64,000 nucleotides of DNA from UBA5109 sp964606735 (GTDB lineage Bacteria; Pseudomonadota; Gammaproteobacteria; Pseudomonadales; Pseudohongiellaceae), in NCBI GenBank assembly GCA_964606735.1, contig CAZSHI010000006.1:1-64000 (forward strand), given 5' to 3'. Below are positions 54,934 through 63,694 of this stretch, piece by piece. The notes beneath the pieces were generated by a model, which saw nothing but the letters and a program-made list of their open reading frames with translations, did no database searches and was not told the origin of the DNA. The position numbers and the translations under genes were made by a program. The first letter of the stretch is position 1, and each line of letters begins with the position of its first letter.

Positions 54934-56142
54934 CTAGAGCAATTCAAAGTCAGCGTTATCAATCACCTGCCAGGGCAGGCCGTACTGGTTCAGGTCGTCC
55001 ATGAAAGGGTCAGGATTCAACTGTTCCATATTCCAGACACCTGGCTGCATCCAGTGCCCCTGTAGCATCATCTTGGCTCCGATCATGGCAGGCACACCCG
55101 TCGTATAGGAGATAGCCTGAGATTCAACTTCCTGGTAACAATCCTGATGATCCTTGATGTTGTAGAGGTAAACCTGTTTTTGCTTACCGTCCTTGATTCC
55201 CTCGACCACACAGCCAATGCAGGTTTTGCCGTGCGTCCTCGGCCCCAGGGAAGCAGGGTCCGGCAACAGCTTTTTCAAGAACTGAATGGGAATGATCTGC
55301 TGCCCCTGAAACTCAACCGGCTCAATGCCTGTCATGCCGACATTCACCAGGACTTCGAGATGCTTGAGGTAAGATTCGCCGAAACTCATCCAGAACTGTG
55401 CACGCTTTAGGCTGGGGTAATGACGGGTCAGGGATTCCAGTTCTTCGTGGTACATACGGTAAATATTGTAAGTGCCGACCCCCTCCGGACAGGTAAAGGA
55501 CTGATGCAGCGACATCGGCGGCGTAGTCACGAACTTACCTTGCTCCCAGTGACGGCATTCAGCGCTGACTTCTCTGATATTGATTTCGGGGTTGAAGTTG
55601 GTGGCAAAGGGATAGCCATGGTCGCCGCCATTGACATCAATAATATCCAGCGTGTGAATTTCGTCGAAATAATGTTTGGCCAGGTAGGCGGTAAACACAT
55701 TGGTCGCACCGGGATCAAAACCCGAACCTAGCAGCGCCATTAATCCAGCCTTCTTGAACTTATCCTGATAGGCCCATTGCCACTTGTATTCAAACTTTGC
55801 AGTATCGGGTGGCTCGTAATTGGCCGTATCCAGATAATGTACGCCTGCTTCCAGGCAAGCATCCATGATACTCAGATCCTGATACGGTAAAGCAACATTG
55901 ATGAGCAGTTCCGGTTTGACTGCTTGGATCAGTGCCACCAGTTCGGCAACCGAATCGGCATCCACCTGAGCCGTTTCTATTTTCCTGCCATAATGTTTCT
56001 GTACCTGCTCGGCAATTGCATCACACTTGGAACGGGTTCGGCTTGCCAACACAATCTCAGAAAACACTTCTGGGACTTGCGCACATTTGTGCACAACAAC
56101 CTGGCCAACACCTCCGGCACCGATAATAAGTACTTTAGCCAT
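54934..56142 (-). CDS. Carboxynorspermidine/carboxyspermidine dehydrogenase (saccharopine dehydrogenase-like)
   Basis: The enzyme joins putrescine (or diaminopropane) to aspartate semialdehyde with NADPH, giving carboxyspermidine. The 402-residue protein is of the saccharopine-dehydrogenase/Lys1-like family: Rossmann motif IIGAGGVGQVVVHKC at the N-terminus, VALPYQDLSIMDACLEAGVH, GSGFDPGATNVF and the ATNFNPEINIREVS block. It precedes nspC by about 118 bases and follows speA by two. The gap to nspC has only a short imperfect CCTCA/TGAGG hairpin (54854-54869). Confidence 0.92.
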   Translation of the reverse strand: MAKVLIIGAGGVGQVVVHKCAQVPEVFSEIVLASRTRSKCDAIAEQVQKHYGRKIETAQVDADSVAELVALIQAVKPELLINVALPYQDLSIMDACLEAGVHYLDTANYEPPDTAKFEYKWQWAYQDKFKKAGLMALLGSGFDPGATNVFTAYLAKHYFDEIHTLDIIDVNGGDHGYPFATNFNPEINIREVSAECRHWEQGKFVTTPPMSLHQSFTCPEGVGTYNIYRMYHEELESLTRHYPSLKRAQFWMSFGESYLKHLEVLVNVGMTGIEPVEFQGQQIIPIQFLKKLLPDPASLGPRTHGKTCIGCVVEGIKDGKQKQVYLYNIKDHQDCYQEVESQAISYTTGVPAMIGAKMMLQGHWMQPGVWNMEQLNPDPFMDDLNQYGLPWQVIDNADFELL

Positions 56143-56144
56143 CC

Positions 56145-58055
56145 CTAATCCTCTTTTTCGTAATACGTATAGCCCTGCAGACTGGCATTGAAGGTTTTCA
56201 CAATATGCTGTCTCTCGCGGCCGCTTACCCGGCCTTCCTTAACAGCACGTTCAGCCAGATTCCTGAAATTCAGAGCCATCTGTTGTGGCTGATATTCCAC
56301 GTAGGAAAGTACATCCGCAATCGTATCACCATGAATTTCCTTCACAAAATCAAAACTTTTATCACGGTTCAGCCGCACACTGACTACATTGGTATCACCG
56401 AAAAGGTTATGTAGATCTCCCAGGGTTTCCTGATAGGCTCCCACCAGAAAAACACCGAGATAATATTCTTCCCCTTCCTTGGGAGGATGCAAAAGCAGGG
56501 TTTTGGCCGGCTCGAACTCGTCAATGAAATTATCAATTTTTCCGTCACAATCGCAGGTGATATCGGCCAGTACCGCATGACGGGTAGGCTCTTCCTCCAG
56601 ACGGTGTACCGGGATAATCGGAAACAACTGATCGATAGCCCAGATATCCGGCAGCGACTGAAACAGGCTGAAATTGCCATAATAAATATCTGCCAGCGAC
56701 ACCTTCAGACCTTCCAGTCCTGGTGGAATACGTTCCAGGTCATTTAGCTGGGCATAAACTTTCTGCAGGATTTCCAGAAACAGGTTTTCGGCGCTGGCTC
56801 GCGTCCGCAGGTCCACCTGTCCATGCCGGAACATTTCTCGAATCTCATCCCGGTAATAATGGGCATCATTGAAACACTCCTGCAGCCGTCTTGGTTTCAT
56901 GTATTCCAGTACTTCACGCATGTTGGCGATCATGGGATGTTCTTCCGGTTCTGGCTGAAACAGGGGACTGGGTTCAAAAGTATTGATATCCAGAATATTG
57001 AAAAGCAGTATGGAAGAGTACGCCACGGTAGCACGACCAGACTCTGTTACGATGGTCGGGTGAGTCACATCATGCTGATCCAGTGTTTCCTTCAGGGTTT
57101 CGACGATATCCACACAATATTCTTCCAGAGTGTAATTGCGGCTTTGTTCCTCGGCACTCTGTTCACCGCTGTAATCCACAGCCAGGCCACCACCAAGATC
57201 AATATGGGTCATGGCGGCACCTTCTTTGACCAGGTCGATGTAATAACGGCAGGCCTCTACCACCCCGCCGCGGATTTCCTGGATTTTCGGAATTTGTGAA
57301 CCCAGATGACAATGCAGTAACTGCAAGCAGTGCAGCATATTATGTTTTTTCAGACTGTCTACCACAGCAATCAGCTGGGTGGTGGTCAATCCAAACACTG
57401 AACGGTCACCACTGGTTGAATTCCAGTGGCCGCTCACCGTTGAGGTCATTTTGACCCGAACTCCGATCATGGGCTCCACACCCAGCGCCTTGCTGCGCTC
57501 GATGATGATCGGCAACTCTGTCGGTGTCTCAATCACAAAGAAACAGATAAAACCCAGTCGCAGGGCATTCAGACCCAGCTCTATAAACTCTTCATCCTTG
57601 TAACCATTGCAGATGATGATGCTGCCAGGTGTTTCCAGCGTTGACAGGGCGGCAATCATTTCAGCCTTGCTGCCTACTTCAAAGCCATGTTTGAAGCGGG
57701 CACCGAAATGGGCGATTTCTTCTACCACCTGCGCTTGCTGGTTAACCTTGATTGGATAAACGCCGCGATAGGGAGACTGATAGCCGGCGTTTTTGATAGC
57801 GGATGCAAAGGCATCATTGAGACGTTTTAACTGGGCATCCAGAATATTTTCAATACGCAGTAAAACCGGCATTTGCAGGTCTCTTTCCCGCATGCCCTCG
57901 ATAATGTCCATTAGCGGGATTTCAGTGTTCAGGGTTTTAACGGTCAAATTCCCGTCTTTTGATACCCCGAAATAATCGTTACCCCAGCGCTCAATACCAT
58001 AGAGTTCAAGAGACTGTTGCACGCTCCATGGAGAAGTTTTGCTTGCCTGATTCAT
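56145..58055 (-). CDS. speA: Biosynthetic arginine decarboxylase
   Basis: SpeA decarboxylates arginine to agmatine, the first step toward putrescine. I start 14 codons inside the longest frame, at MNQASKTSPWS, because AGGGG lies upstream of it and the extra residues look like non-coding leader; the protein then has 636 residues. Features are the PLP lysine in GVYPIKVNQQ, GFEVGSKAEM, CHLGSQI, the DLGGGLAVDYSG motif, and the family C-terminal domain. It is the first gene of the polyamine operon, with only two bases between its stop and the next start. Confidence 0.95.
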   Translation of the reverse strand: MNQASKTSPWSVQQSLELYGIERWGNDYFGVSKDGNLTVKTLNTEIPLMDIIEGMRERDLQMPVLLRIENILDAQLKRLNDAFASAIKNAGYQSPYRGVYPIKVNQQAQVVEEIAHFGARFKHGFEVGSKAEMIAALSTLETPGSIIICNGYKDEEFIELGLNALRLGFICFFVIETPTELPIIIERSKALGVEPMIGVRVKMTSTVSGHWNSTSGDRSVFGLTTTQLIAVVDSLKKHNMLHCLQLLHCHLGSQIPKIQEIRGGVVEACRYYIDLVKEGAAMTHIDLGGGLAVDYSGEQSAEEQSRNYTLEEYCVDIVETLKETLDQHDVTHPTIVTESGRATVAYSSILLFNILDINTFEPSPLFQPEPEEHPMIANMREVLEYMKPRRLQECFNDAHYYRDEIREMFRHGQVDLRTRASAENLFLEILQKVYAQLNDLERIPPGLEGLKVSLADIYYGNFSLFQSLPDIWAIDQLFPIIPVHRLEEEPTRHAVLADITCDCDGKIDNFIDEFEPAKTLLLHPPKEGEEYYLGVFLVGAYQETLGDLHNLFGDTNVVSVRLNRDKSFDFVKEIHGDTIADVLSYVEYQPQQMALNFRNLAERAVKEGRVSGRERQHIVKTFNASLQGYTYYEKED

Positions 58056-58185
58056 AAGCACCCCTAAGCAGTATCCAAGCACACAGCATAGGCCCATCTG
58101 GCGCTATGTTCGGGCTCACAAAAGGACGCAGATTCTGCCCTAGTTAGGAAATGAAATCTATAATTTTTTACCTGCTCTGGGCAAT

Positions 58186-58217
58186 AAAAAAGGGGCTTCA
58201 ACTGAAGCCCCTTTTTA
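58186..58217. terminator. Terminator of the DUF6152 cassette, copy B
   Basis: The stem AAAAAGGGGCTTCA / TGAAGCCCCTTTTT, with a short loop and T-run in both directions, lies about 40 bases after the stop codon of the downstream DUF6152 gene on the minus strand. The rest of the gap between speA and that gene (58056-58258) contains no gene; speA should have its promoter in it. Confidence 0.9.
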
Positions 58218-58258
58218 TTACGTTTTATTACGTTCTTGTTGCTACTGCTCAGAGTGAC

Positions 58259-58741
58259 TTAAGGCATCTCTTCGCCAGCTTCGATGGCCTCTGCCATGGA
58301 CTTGTAACCTTTGGCAAACCAGTCCTGCCAGGCTTCACGATGACCACCAGCGCCACATCCACCATCATTGGGGCCGTACCACTCGCCATCTTTAACCACC
58401 AAGCCAACAGCGCCACCGGTACGTCCGTCAACCAGCGGGCAGTGAATCACATCAACCATATCACCCGGCTGGAAAGTAAAACCGTTCATAGCTGGCGAGC
58501 GTGTAACCAGTGATGCCGGAGCAGCACCTTCAAAAGCCCACACCGTGCCATCGGAGTCACGCGCATACAGCGCAACGTGTGGGGAGTTAAATGCCCAGCG
58601 CACTACCTCAAGATCTTCCATGACCACTTCCTGACTACGGTCAAACATAGCAAAGCTATGGTGAGCAGTTGCGTAATCGACGGCACCAAAACCCAGTAAA
58701 GTAATGGCAAGTGCTGATAGTTTTTTCATGTTGGTTTTCAT
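58259..58741 (-). CDS. Exported DUF6152 protein, copy B
   Basis: The 160-residue protein has a signal peptide ending ATA before HHSFAMFD, so the mature form would begin with two histidines. Conserved segments are VVRWAFNSPHVALY, the GFTFQPGDMVDV strand and CPLVDGRTGGAVGL, all shared with copy A, and the C-terminal GPNDGGC. DUF6152 is found in exported proteins of unknown function. The mature N-terminal His could bind a metal, but this is only suggestive. It is 44 bases after its partner gene, forming a two-gene unit with its own terminator. Codons four to five offer a second Met start (MKKLSAL). Confidence 0.88.
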   Translation of the reverse strand: MKTNMKKLSALAITLLGFGAVDYATAHHSFAMFDRSQEVVMEDLEVVRWAFNSPHVALYARDSDGTVWAFEGAAPASLVTRSPAMNGFTFQPGDMVDVIHCPLVDGRTGGAVGLVVKDGEWYGPNDGGCGAGGHREAWQDWFAKGYKSMAEAIEAGEEMP

Positions 58742-58785
58742 ACTGATACTCCTCTTGGATTTTCTTTTACTGGTTCAATGTCCGA

Positions 58786-59823
58786 TTACTGTCCAAAATC
58801 GAAATCAAACGCATCATCAAAAATAGGATTTTTTTCCTGCCCGATCAGCCCTTCCGGTAAATCCGGGTTACGGTAACGAGCAGCTCCCCGTGGGTCCACA
58901 TAACCGGGTTCTCCCGGTAGACGATACTGTGTCATTGGTCTGCCTTCATCATCAAAGGTCAGATAGGTGTTGTCATTCTGGGCGCATTCCCAGTATCGCA
59001 TTCTTAAACCGGCATCTATCATGTCCTGACGATACTGGTATGTATAAACCAGGTTAAGTGGCTCCTGTAGCATCAGGTCATCATAGAAATACACGTTTAC
59101 AGCTATTTTGACCTGATCATTTTCGGCGTCCCACCATTCGTACCAGATTTCAACTGTCTCTGCCTGGTTACTGGTCGGCGGCGTGCCCCGGAAAAAATCT
59201 GCAGGATAGATATCCTCAGTGTGTACGACCAGGATATCGCCGAGTTCGTCATCGACAGCCCAGAATCCGATGCTGTCACCAGCGGCAAAGTGAGTGCCGT
59301 CGATATTGATATGTTCCTGGTTAATATAGATACGTCTGGTATCGTTGGCGAGATCGTTATGCCACAGGGAATACGTCGGGGTATTGAGGAACTCCCTGAC
59401 ATAGGGTTCCATGTACCAGCGTGGAATACCGGCAGGCTCGCAGGTGGTCAGTCGGTCAAAGTCAACGCCGGCATTATAGGCCTGATCAGCCAGATTCAGC
59501 CGATAGCGGAAAGCCGCTTCATATTCCGGCGTCAGAACGCCGGGAATGATTTCACCGTCATCGAGAAACATGGACTGCTGACGGATACCGGAGTCGCCAC
59601 CGGCTGACCAGAGACCTTCCCATTTCGGGACACTCAGGTAATCATGAACCACACCACCTTCATAATGATCCAGCAGGTAATCGTAATGTTCTCTTGATGT
59701 TTCAAATTCCATCGGAAATGGAATCAGTTCCGGTATGTTGCCACCACGCTGTGAAAAAGCCGTGCCCGAGACTACCAGGCTGCCCGCCGTGACAATTACT
59801 TGCAAATAAGTCGCCAGTTTCAT
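58786..59823 (-). CDS. Exported unknown protein of the DUF6152 cassette, copy B
   Basis: The 345-residue protein begins with a signal peptide (cleavage near TAFSQ) and has no domain that I recognise. It is strongly conserved with its paralogue 0.8 kb upstream: EGGVVHDYLSVPKWEGLW, TCEPAGIPRW, SLWHNDLANDTRRIYIN, EDIYPADFFRGTPPTSNQAE and YWECAQNDNTYLTFD. The pattern of regularly spaced aromatic and acidic residues suggests an all-beta periplasmic protein, possibly binding a hydrophobic ligand. It is the first gene of the cassette; its usual partner is DUF6152. Function is unknown. Confidence 0.87.
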   Translation of the reverse strand: MKLATYLQVIVTAGSLVVSGTAFSQRGGNIPELIPFPMEFETSREHYDYLLDHYEGGVVHDYLSVPKWEGLWSAGGDSGIRQQSMFLDDGEIIPGVLTPEYEAAFRYRLNLADQAYNAGVDFDRLTTCEPAGIPRWYMEPYVREFLNTPTYSLWHNDLANDTRRIYINQEHINIDGTHFAAGDSIGFWAVDDELGDILVVHTEDIYPADFFRGTPPTSNQAETVEIWYEWWDAENDQVKIAVNVYFYDDLMLQEPLNLVYTYQYRQDMIDAGLRMRYWECAQNDNTYLTFDDEGRPMTQYRLPGEPGYVDPRGAARYRNPDLPEGLIGQEKNPIFDDAFDFDFGQ

Positions 59824-60041
59824 GAATCCCCCTACCCTAATCGACTTGTTTGTTTATACAGATGTATAACCTGCTGTTTTTATTCTGTTTATTACTGAGT
59901 GCGTAAACTTAGCCGCGCCAGTAAAGCGCAAGAGCATACTACAGCAACGCCTGAGAATAAACCTGAAAAAGCCTTCATGCTCAGTGTCTTATATATTCTC
60001 TGTTGCCGATTCTAAAACGAATTATCCTGAAAAAGGTGAAA

Positions 60042-60073
60042 AAAAAGAGGACTTATCTCTAAGTCCTCTTTTT
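60042..60073. terminator. Terminator of the DUF6152 cassette, copy A
   Basis: The stem AAAAAGAGGACTTA / AAGTCCTCTTTTT, with loop TCTCT, lies about 20 bases after the stop codon of DUF6152 copy A. Its sequence differs from the copy B terminator, so each cassette ends its own transcript. The 218 bases from here to copy B (59824-60041) hold no gene and should contain the copy B promoter. Confidence 0.9.
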
Positions 60074-60095
60074 CATTGACCTAACTCAAGTCCTG

Positions 60096-60572
60096 CTATT
60101 CAACAACACTCTCTCCGGCTGCCAGGGCTGCTGCTCTGGACTGATAACCTTTGGGCAACCAGTTTCTCCAGTTAGCCTCATTGGCATTACAGCCACCGTC
60201 CTGCGGGTTGTACCAGACGCCATCCTTAATCACCAGACCGACAGCGCCACCGGTGCGACCATCGCGCAGGGGGCAGGCGACTACCGTTAACTGATCACCG
60301 GGTTGAAAGGTAAAACCCGTGATCAACGGCTCACGGTCAAACATACGGGCTGGCGCAGAACCTTCAAAAGCCCACAGATCTCCGTTTTCATCGCGGATAT
60401 ATAGCGCCACATGAGGGCTGTTGAATGCCCAGCGTACCACTTCACCGGTATAGACATTCTCGGTAGCGCGATCAAACATCGCAAAACTGTGATGCGCCGA
60501 AGCAAGGTCAATCATGCCGATGCTGACAATTGTCAGCATCACCATGAGCGTTCTTTTTACATCGATTTTCAT
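60096..60572 (-). CDS. Exported DUF6152 protein, copy A
   Basis: This 158-residue paralogue has the same design: signal peptide ending ASA before HHSFAMFD, then VVRWAFNSPHVALY, GFTFQPGDQLTV, CPLRDGRTGGAVGL and NPQDGGC. By eye it is about 60 percent identical to copy B over the mature part. The conserved cysteines (one in CPLxDGRTGG, one in DGGC) may form a disulfide. It follows its partner gene by 41 bases. Function is not known. Confidence 0.88.
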   Translation of the reverse strand: MKIDVKRTLMVMLTIVSIGMIDLASAHHSFAMFDRATENVYTGEVVRWAFNSPHVALYIRDENGDLWAFEGSAPARMFDREPLITGFTFQPGDQLTVVACPLRDGRTGGAVGLVIKDGVWYNPQDGGCNANEANWRNWLPKGYQSRAAALAAGESVVE

Positions 60573-60613
60573 GAGTAATCTCCTCTCACGTAATCTTTGT
60601 GACTCCGAACTTA

Positions 60614-61645
60614 TTAAAAGGCGAAGTCAAACTGGTCATCAAAGACCGGGCTTTTTTCCTGGCCAACCAGGTCTTCTGGCAGGTCCGGATTACGGTAACG
60701 AGGCGCACCACGTGGATCAACATAGCCCGGCTCACCCGGTAGACGATACTGGGTCATGGGGCGACCTTCCTCATCGAAAGTCAGGTAGGTATTGTCGTTC
60801 TGGGCACATTCCCAATAACGAATACGCAGGCCAGCTTGCTCCATGTCTTCACGATGCTGATAGGTATAAACCACGCTCAGTGGGTGCTGCAGCATCAGAT
60901 CATCATAGAAATAGACATTAACGGCGATGCGCTGCTCGTTCAGCTCCTCATCCCAGTATTCATACCAGATTTCAACCGTCTCGGCCTGGTTACTGGTGGG
61001 TGGGGTACCGCGGAAGAAGTCACCTGGATAGATATCCTCGGTATGCACAATCAGGATATCCCCCAACTCGTCATCCTCTGCCCAGAAGCCGATACTGTCA
61101 CCCACGGCAAAGTGGGTCCCGTCAATATTGATATGTTCCTGATTGATATAGATACGACGGGTGTCGTTGGCCAGGTCGTTATGCCACAGAGAATAAGTAG
61201 GTGTGTTTAAAAACTCACGCACATAAGGTTCACGGAACCAGCGCGGAATACCGGCAGGCTCACAGGTGGTCAGACGATCAAAGTCGACACCGGCATTATA
61301 GGCCTGATTACCCAGATCCAGACGATACTGGAATGCGTCCCGGTATTCCGGGGTCAGCACATCCGGATAAATATCGCCATCTTCATCCATGAACAGGTTG
61401 TTATTACCCATGTGGCTGCCTGTCGACCAGAGGCCTTCCCATTTCGGAACGCTCAGGTAATCGTGCGTCACGCCACCTTCATAGTAGTCGAGCAGATAAT
61501 CATAATGGGCACGGGAATTCTCAAACTCCATCGGAAACGCCATGGCATCCGGCATGTAGTCCCGGTTTGGTTGAGCCATGCTCAATCCTGATGCTACAAG
61601 CCCGAGGCCTGCAACACTCATTGTTATCAACTTGCTTAGTTTCAT
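60614..61645 (-). CDS. Exported unknown protein of the DUF6152 cassette, copy A
   Basis: The 343-residue protein has a signal peptide (cleavage near SMAQP) and is roughly 80 percent identical to copy B, most strongly from TCEPAGIPRW to the C-terminus (RLPGEPGYVDPRG, PEDLVGQEKSPVFDD). Differences cluster in the first 120 residues (GSHMGNNNLFMDEDGDIYPD against GGDSGIRQQSMFLDDGEIIP). It is transcribed with the following DUF6152 gene. It is not recognised as any enzyme. Confidence 0.88.
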   Translation of the reverse strand: MKLSKLITMSVAGLGLVASGLSMAQPNRDYMPDAMAFPMEFENSRAHYDYLLDYYEGGVTHDYLSVPKWEGLWSTGSHMGNNNLFMDEDGDIYPDVLTPEYRDAFQYRLDLGNQAYNAGVDFDRLTTCEPAGIPRWFREPYVREFLNTPTYSLWHNDLANDTRRIYINQEHINIDGTHFAVGDSIGFWAEDDELGDILIVHTEDIYPGDFFRGTPPTSNQAETVEIWYEYWDEELNEQRIAVNVYFYDDLMLQHPLSVVYTYQHREDMEQAGLRIRYWECAQNDNTYLTFDEEGRPMTQYRLPGEPGYVDPRGAPRYRNPDLPEDLVGQEKSPVFDDQFDFAF

Positions 61646-61762
61646 ATTACCCCCTTGTATAGAAGCCTTGTTATTGGTGCCTGACTTTACTTGTTATGAC
61701 AACCCGTTAATACCGCCAAGCCTGATCGAGTTATCGGCTGAATGTACTATATTTTCCGCTGA

Positions 61763-61942
61763 TCAGATAGCTTTATCCCGGGAAAGCTCCGAATAATGCC
61801 TGTTAAGCCTCACCCGTTCAAGTAAGCAATCGATATGCTCGCCCAGCAGCAGCCAGTATTTGTCTGGAGGCAGGGAGATTCCGAGCAGATGATGCCCGGA
61901 AGAAAGCAGGCAATTCAAAGGTTTAACACAAGACAGGGACAC
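61763..61942 (-). CDS. Possible 59-residue small protein
   Basis: A GTG-initiated frame in the 450-base gap between copy A and alanine dehydrogenase encodes 59 residues, including GISLPPDKYWLLLGEHIDCL and the ending NRHYSELSRDKAI. Its amino-acid and codon composition look like real protein, with ordered leucines and acidic-basic pairs. It lacks a good ribosome binding site and I do not recognise it; it might be a remnant of a longer gene. The remaining parts of the gap (61646-61762 and 61943-62096) show nothing I can assign. Confidence 0.3.
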   Translation of the reverse strand: MSLSCVKPLNCLLSSGHHLLGISLPPDKYWLLLGEHIDCLLERVRLNRHYSELSRDKAI

Positions 61943-62096
61943 GTTGCAAAAAACATATCAGCTTCGAAGCCTGCGACTTATGATTGATGGATGCCCATGC
62001 GAGGAAATCGGACCAAGCATTAATCTGCAATGACAGATGCTGACTCGAATATTAAGTGCTGATGCTGATAGATACTGATAAAGATAGTAAACAGGT

Positions 62097-63218
62097 CTAA
62101 GCCGGGGGTAACAGGCTGTTTGCCGGGGTATAAGGCAGCCCGTGCGCCGTGGCGACGGCCTCACAACAGATCTGGCCGGCGTGAATATTGAGCCCCTGCA
62201 TAAAGCCTGGATCACTGGCTAGGGCTTTCTTCCAACCGGCATCAGCCAGGCGCAATACATAGGGCAAAGTGGCATTATTCAGGCCAAAGGAGGAAGTACG
62301 GGGAACCACACCGGGCATGTTGGCCACACAATAATGAACGACACCATCGACTATAAAGGTGGGATCAGAATGTGTCGTCGGGTGTGAGGTTTCAAAACAG
62401 CCCCCCTGATCAATGGCTACATCCACGACAACCGAACCGGGTTTCATCGCCTTGATGATATCGCGACTCAGCAATTTGGGGGCAGCTGCCCCTGCTACCA
62501 GGACAGCACCGATAACCAGATCCGCCTCCAAAGCATATTTTTCGATACTGGCCTTGTTTGAGAACACGCAATTGACCCTACCGCCATAACTGATATCCAG
62601 GTCCCGCAGACGTGGCACCGAATTATCCAGAATGGTGACATGTGCCCCCATACCCTTTGCTATGTAGGCGGCGTTATCGCCGACAATACCTCCACCGATG
62701 ACCAGCACATGGGCTGAATCTACACCGGGAACACCACCTAGCAGGATACCGCTGCCGCCATGGTCTTTCTCCAGGCAGGTTGCGCCGGCCTGGACACTGA
62801 GGCGCCCGGCCACTTCACTCATCGGCGCCAGCAAGGGCAGAGACCCATCAGCGGTAGTGACCGTTTCATAGGCAATCGCAGTCACACCTGAATCCATCAG
62901 AGCCCGGGTCTGCTGAATATCCGGTGCCAGATGAAGATAGGTAAACAGCACCTGGCCTTCCCGCAGTAGTTTACATTCCTGCGCCTGCGGCTCTTTTACC
63001 TTGATCACCAGTTCCGCCTGCTGATAGATTTCTTCGGCAGAAGTGACTACGCGGGCCCCGGCATTGGCATAGTCTTCATCCCTGTAGCCTATCCCCTCAC
63101 CCAGCCGGGTTTCAACCAAGACCTCATGGCCATGATGGACGAGTTCGAGCACACTTGAGGGCACCATCCCGGCCCGGTATTCGTTGTCTTTTATTTCTTT
63201 GGGAATTCCAACCAGCAT
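62097..63218 (-). CDS. ald: Alanine dehydrogenase
   Basis: Ald interconverts L-alanine and pyruvate plus ammonia with NAD. The 373 residues keep the known active-site positions: Arg15 in NEYRAGM, Lys75 in IKVKEPQ, His96 in TYLHLAPD, and Asp in VVDVAIDQGGC. The NAD-binding GGGIVGDNAAYIAKGMG motif and the NMPGVVPRTSSFGLNNATLP segment are also standard. GGAG lies ahead of the ATG. It follows a small gene by 14 bases on the same strand, so both are probably one unit. Confidence 0.96.
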   Translation of the reverse strand: MLVGIPKEIKDNEYRAGMVPSSVLELVHHGHEVLVETRLGEGIGYRDEDYANAGARVVTSAEEIYQQAELVIKVKEPQAQECKLLREGQVLFTYLHLAPDIQQTRALMDSGVTAIAYETVTTADGSLPLLAPMSEVAGRLSVQAGATCLEKDHGGSGILLGGVPGVDSAHVLVIGGGIVGDNAAYIAKGMGAHVTILDNSVPRLRDLDISYGGRVNCVFSNKASIEKYALEADLVIGAVLVAGAAAPKLLSRDIIKAMKPGSVVVDVAIDQGGCFETSHPTTHSDPTFIVDGVVHYCVANMPGVVPRTSSFGLNNATLPYVLRLADAGWKKALASDPGFMQGLNIHAGQICCEAVATAHGLPYTPANSLLPPA

Positions 63219-63232
63219 GACTTAACTCCACA

Positions 63233-63508
63233 TCAGGCAGATGCTGATTTCTTCTTTTTCTTACGTCTTGTACTGACCACGATGACACGAATAAAGCGGT
63301 TTTTTTGTCGGGTCGTATGCTGCTGGTCGCGAAAAGCTTCACCCAGTGCCAGGTTTTTAGGAGGAGCATCGCTATCAGGAGGCGGATCGTCCCGGCGTTG
63401 GTCCCAGGGAAGGTGGTATCTGCACAGGCCGTTTTTAACCGGGGCTCTCTGACAGGGCTTGCCGGTTGACTTGGCGATTGCTTTACAATGGGATGCTGTA
63501 TGTGCCAC
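63233..63508 (-). CDS. Small Cys/His-motif protein
   Basis: This 91-residue protein begins at GTG and has an N-terminal pattern HCKAIAKSTGKPCQRAPVKN followed by GLCRYH: Cys8, Cys19, Cys28 and His31 in the arrangement of small zinc-binding domains such as the HGGxSTGP type, but without the HGG. The middle is proline- and aspartate-rich, and the C-terminus is strongly basic (RRKKKKKS). This suggests nucleic-acid binding. Function is unknown. It is just upstream of ald and may be cotranscribed. Confidence 0.65.
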   Translation of the reverse strand: MAHTASHCKAIAKSTGKPCQRAPVKNGLCRYHLPWDQRRDDPPPDSDAPPKNLALGEAFRDQQHTTRQKNRFIRVIVVSTRRKKKKKSASA

Positions 63509-63694
63509 TACTTCTCATCCTGAGGGTCTCTAGCTTAAGCTGCCTGATTACAAACACTATCAGAGTAAATGGCGAGAGGCGAGTATAAAAGCCTTTTGTC
63601 CTGCTAACCAGTACTGAACCAAAACCGCCAGGGACAAGATTCATTTGACTTTACAGACCAAGGCTTTATTCTGCTGCTGCAAAGAGGAAATTAG

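Larger units (their letters stand above)
58259..61645 (-). repeat. Tandem duplication of a two-gene exported-protein cassette
   Basis: Two adjacent units, each a roughly 344-residue exported protein followed by a DUF6152 protein and a terminator, lie in the same direction. The spacing inside each unit is alike (44 and 41 bases). The long proteins are about 80 percent identical and the DUF6152 proteins about 60 percent identical by eye; the intergenic DNA and terminators are not alike. This points to an old tandem duplication kept under selection, or to successive acquisition of related cassettes. Confidence 0.85.
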
